Source of the DNA: Rhizobium sp. Q54
Lineage (GTDB): Bacteria > Pseudomonadota > Alphaproteobacteria > Reyranellales > Reyranellaceae
Direction of reading: 5' to 3'
Length of the DNA: 45,232 bases
Assembly (NCBI GenBank): GCA_945903635.1
Contig: CAMDOT010000020.1
Location: 1 to 45,232, forward strand
The position numbers were made by a program, and so were the translations under genes. Position 1 is the first letter of the stretch, and every line of letters starts with the position of its first letter. Of this stretch, positions 44,067 to 45,232 are shown one piece after another. Below the pieces are notes generated by a model. It made no database searches and had not been told where the DNA came from. It saw only the letters and a list, made by a program, of their open reading frames with translations.

Positions 44067-45185
44067 TCAGAGCAGCCGGTCGAGTTCCTTGACGATGGCG
44101 TCGCCCATTTCCTGAGTGCCGACCTTCTTGGTGCCGTCGGTGTTGCCGACCAGCAGGTCGCCGGTGCGATAACCCGCCTTCAGCACGTTCTCGACCGCCA
44201 GCTCGACCATGTCGGCGTCTTTGCCGAGGTCGAACGAGTAGCGCAGCATCATGGCGTAGCTCAGCGTCTGGGCGATCGGATTGGCGAGACCCTTGCCCGC
44301 GATGTCGGGCGCGCTGCCGTGGATCGGCTCGTAGAGAGCCTTGCGCCGGCCCGTGGCGTCGGGCGCGCCGAGCGAAGCCGACGGCAGCAGCCCGAGCGAT
44401 CCGGTCAGCATGGAGGCTTCGTCGGACAGGATGTCGCCGAACAGGTTGTCGGTGACGATGACGTCGAAGTCCTTGGGCGCGCGCAGCAGCTGCATGGCGA
44501 GCGCATCGGCATACATGTGGCTGAGCGCCACGTCGCTAAAGCTCTCCTTGTGCAGCTTGGTCGCTTCCTCGCGCCACAGCACGCCGGTGTACATCACGTT
44601 GGCCTTCTCCGCGGAGAGGACCTTGTTCTTGCGCTTGCGCGCCAGCTCGAAGGCGACGGCGCAGACACGGCGGATTTCGGGTGCCGTGTAGCGCTGGGTG
44701 TCGAAGGCCTCGACCTCGCCCTTGGCGTTGGTGTGGCGGCCGCGCGGCTCGCCGAAATACACGCCGCTCGTCAGCTCGCGGATGATCATGATGTCGAGAC
44801 CTTTGACGATCTCGGGCTTGAGCGAGGACGCATCGACCAGCGCATCGAACACCTTGGCCGGGCGCAGGTTGGCGAACAGGTCCATTTCCTTACGCAGACG
44901 CAGCAGGCCGCGTTCGGGCTTCTTGCTGAAGTCGGCCGTGTCCCACTTCGGGCCGCCGACCGAGCCGAACAGCACAGCATCGGCCTCGAGCGCCGTCTTC
45001 ATGGCGTCGTCGCTGAGCGGTACGCCGTGCTTGTCCAGCGCCGCGCCGCCCACCAGGTCTTCCTTGATGTCGAAACCGACCGCGCGCTTCTTGCCCATCC
45101 AGGCGATGATCTTGCGGACTTCGTTCATCACTTCGGGGCCGATGCCGTCGCCCGGCAGCACCAGCAGATTGCGGTTGGACGCCAT
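44067..45185 (-). CDS. leuB: 3-isopropylmalate dehydrogenase
   Basis: 372-residue NAD-dependent decarboxylating dehydrogenase of leucine synthesis. [17 protein letters not shown] is the nucleotide-side opening; the active-site Arg cluster is in [31 protein letters not shown], the Lys and Asp region [21 protein letters not shown] and the NAD-binding [16 protein letters not shown] are all present. The GSAPDIAG loop is the LeuB form. Length is standard. The upstream 47 bases hold a TACAAT (45211-45206, minus strand) that might be a -10, with no convincing -35. Confidence 0.97.
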   Translation of the reverse strand: MASNRNLLVLPGDGIGPEVMNEVRKIIAWMGKKRAVGFDIKEDLVGGAALDKHGVPLSDDAMKTALEADAVLFGSVGGPKWDTADFSKKPERGLLRLRKEMDLFANLRPAKVFDALVDASSLKPEIVKGLDIMIIRELTSGVYFGEPRGRHTNAKGEVEAFDTQRYTAPEIRRVCAVAFELARKRKNKVLSAEKANVMYTGVLWREEATKLHKESFSDVALSHMYADALAMQLLRAPKDFDVIVTDNLFGDILSDEASMLTGSLGLLPSASLGAPDATGRRKALYEPIHGSAPDIAGKGLANPIAQTLSYAMMLRYSFDLGKDADMVELAVENVLKAGYRTGDLLVGNTDGTKKVGTQEMGDAIVKELDRLL

Positions 45186-45205
45186 GATGGTCAGATCTTC
45201 CGTTG

Positions 45206-45211
45206 ATTGTA
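45206..45211 (-). promoter_or_regulatory. Possible -10 element of leuB
   Basis: TACAAT on the minus strand, 20 bases before the leuB ATG. No matching -35 is seen and the predicted start would fall in the GGAAG ribosome site, so this is weak. Confidence 0.25.
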
Positions 45212-45232
45212 TGGTTTGCAGTTAAGAAACCC

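Overview
The window looks like chromosomal DNA of a high-GC alphaproteobacterium. The gene families, the tandem glnK-amtB pairs, the short hisB-hisH operon and the many GC-rich intergenic palindromes recall Hyphomicrobiales or Reyranella-like genomes. This is a judgement from family resemblance, since there is no rRNA here. Almost all the DNA is coding, no stretch over 300 bases lacks a gene, and I found no tRNA, rRNA or CRISPR array.

Layout. 1-4545 is a nitrogen-uptake block: a truncated TorF-type porin gene faces two consecutive glnK-amtB pairs, the first behind a near-perfect sigma-54 promoter. 4625-8786 holds a DapC-like aminotransferase and ftsK. 8931-12577 is a pqiB-pqiC-pqiA lipid-transport operon. 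12641-15331 holds a polysaccharide deacetylase, a small protein coupled to a COG0523 metal-binding GTPase, and a small secreted protein. 15338-19898 is mostly minus strand: hisB-hisH, a BrnT-BrnA toxin-antitoxin pair, an EamA exporter, an acyl-CoA dehydrogenase behind a palindromic operator, and a small Cys-rich exported protein.

19958-30655 is an accessory island that I read as an eroded podovirus-type prophage. It keeps a terminase-tail remnant, a large virion or ejection-like protein with a toxin-like C-terminus, a duplicated portal fragment, a frameshifted portal gene, a small internal-virion-like protein and a three-domain endolysin. Interspersed are a HigB-HigA module, a lone lipoprotein, an acidic low-complexity protein and a tightly overlapping operon of three lipoproteins plus a small soluble protein. 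The lipoproteins share a short motif and I do not recognise them; this operon and the toxin-like protein with its tiny membrane neighbour are the best candidates for something undescribed. No capsid, tail-tube or integrase gene is visible.

30722-33264 is a Cpx-like envelope stress locus (CpxP-like protein, OmpR-type regulator, sensor kinase). A GTAAA-N5-GTAAA site lies upstream, and the kinase N-terminus appears to have been replaced by palindromic repeat DNA. 33383-45185 returns to housekeeping: GNAT acetyltransferase, hisN, membrane cytochrome c, pheA-rpe-GST operon, PhzF protein, TIM-barrel isomerase, DUF853 ATPase, CuA-type cupredoxin and Tat-exported phosphoesterase, ECF sigma and anti-sigma, and leuB.
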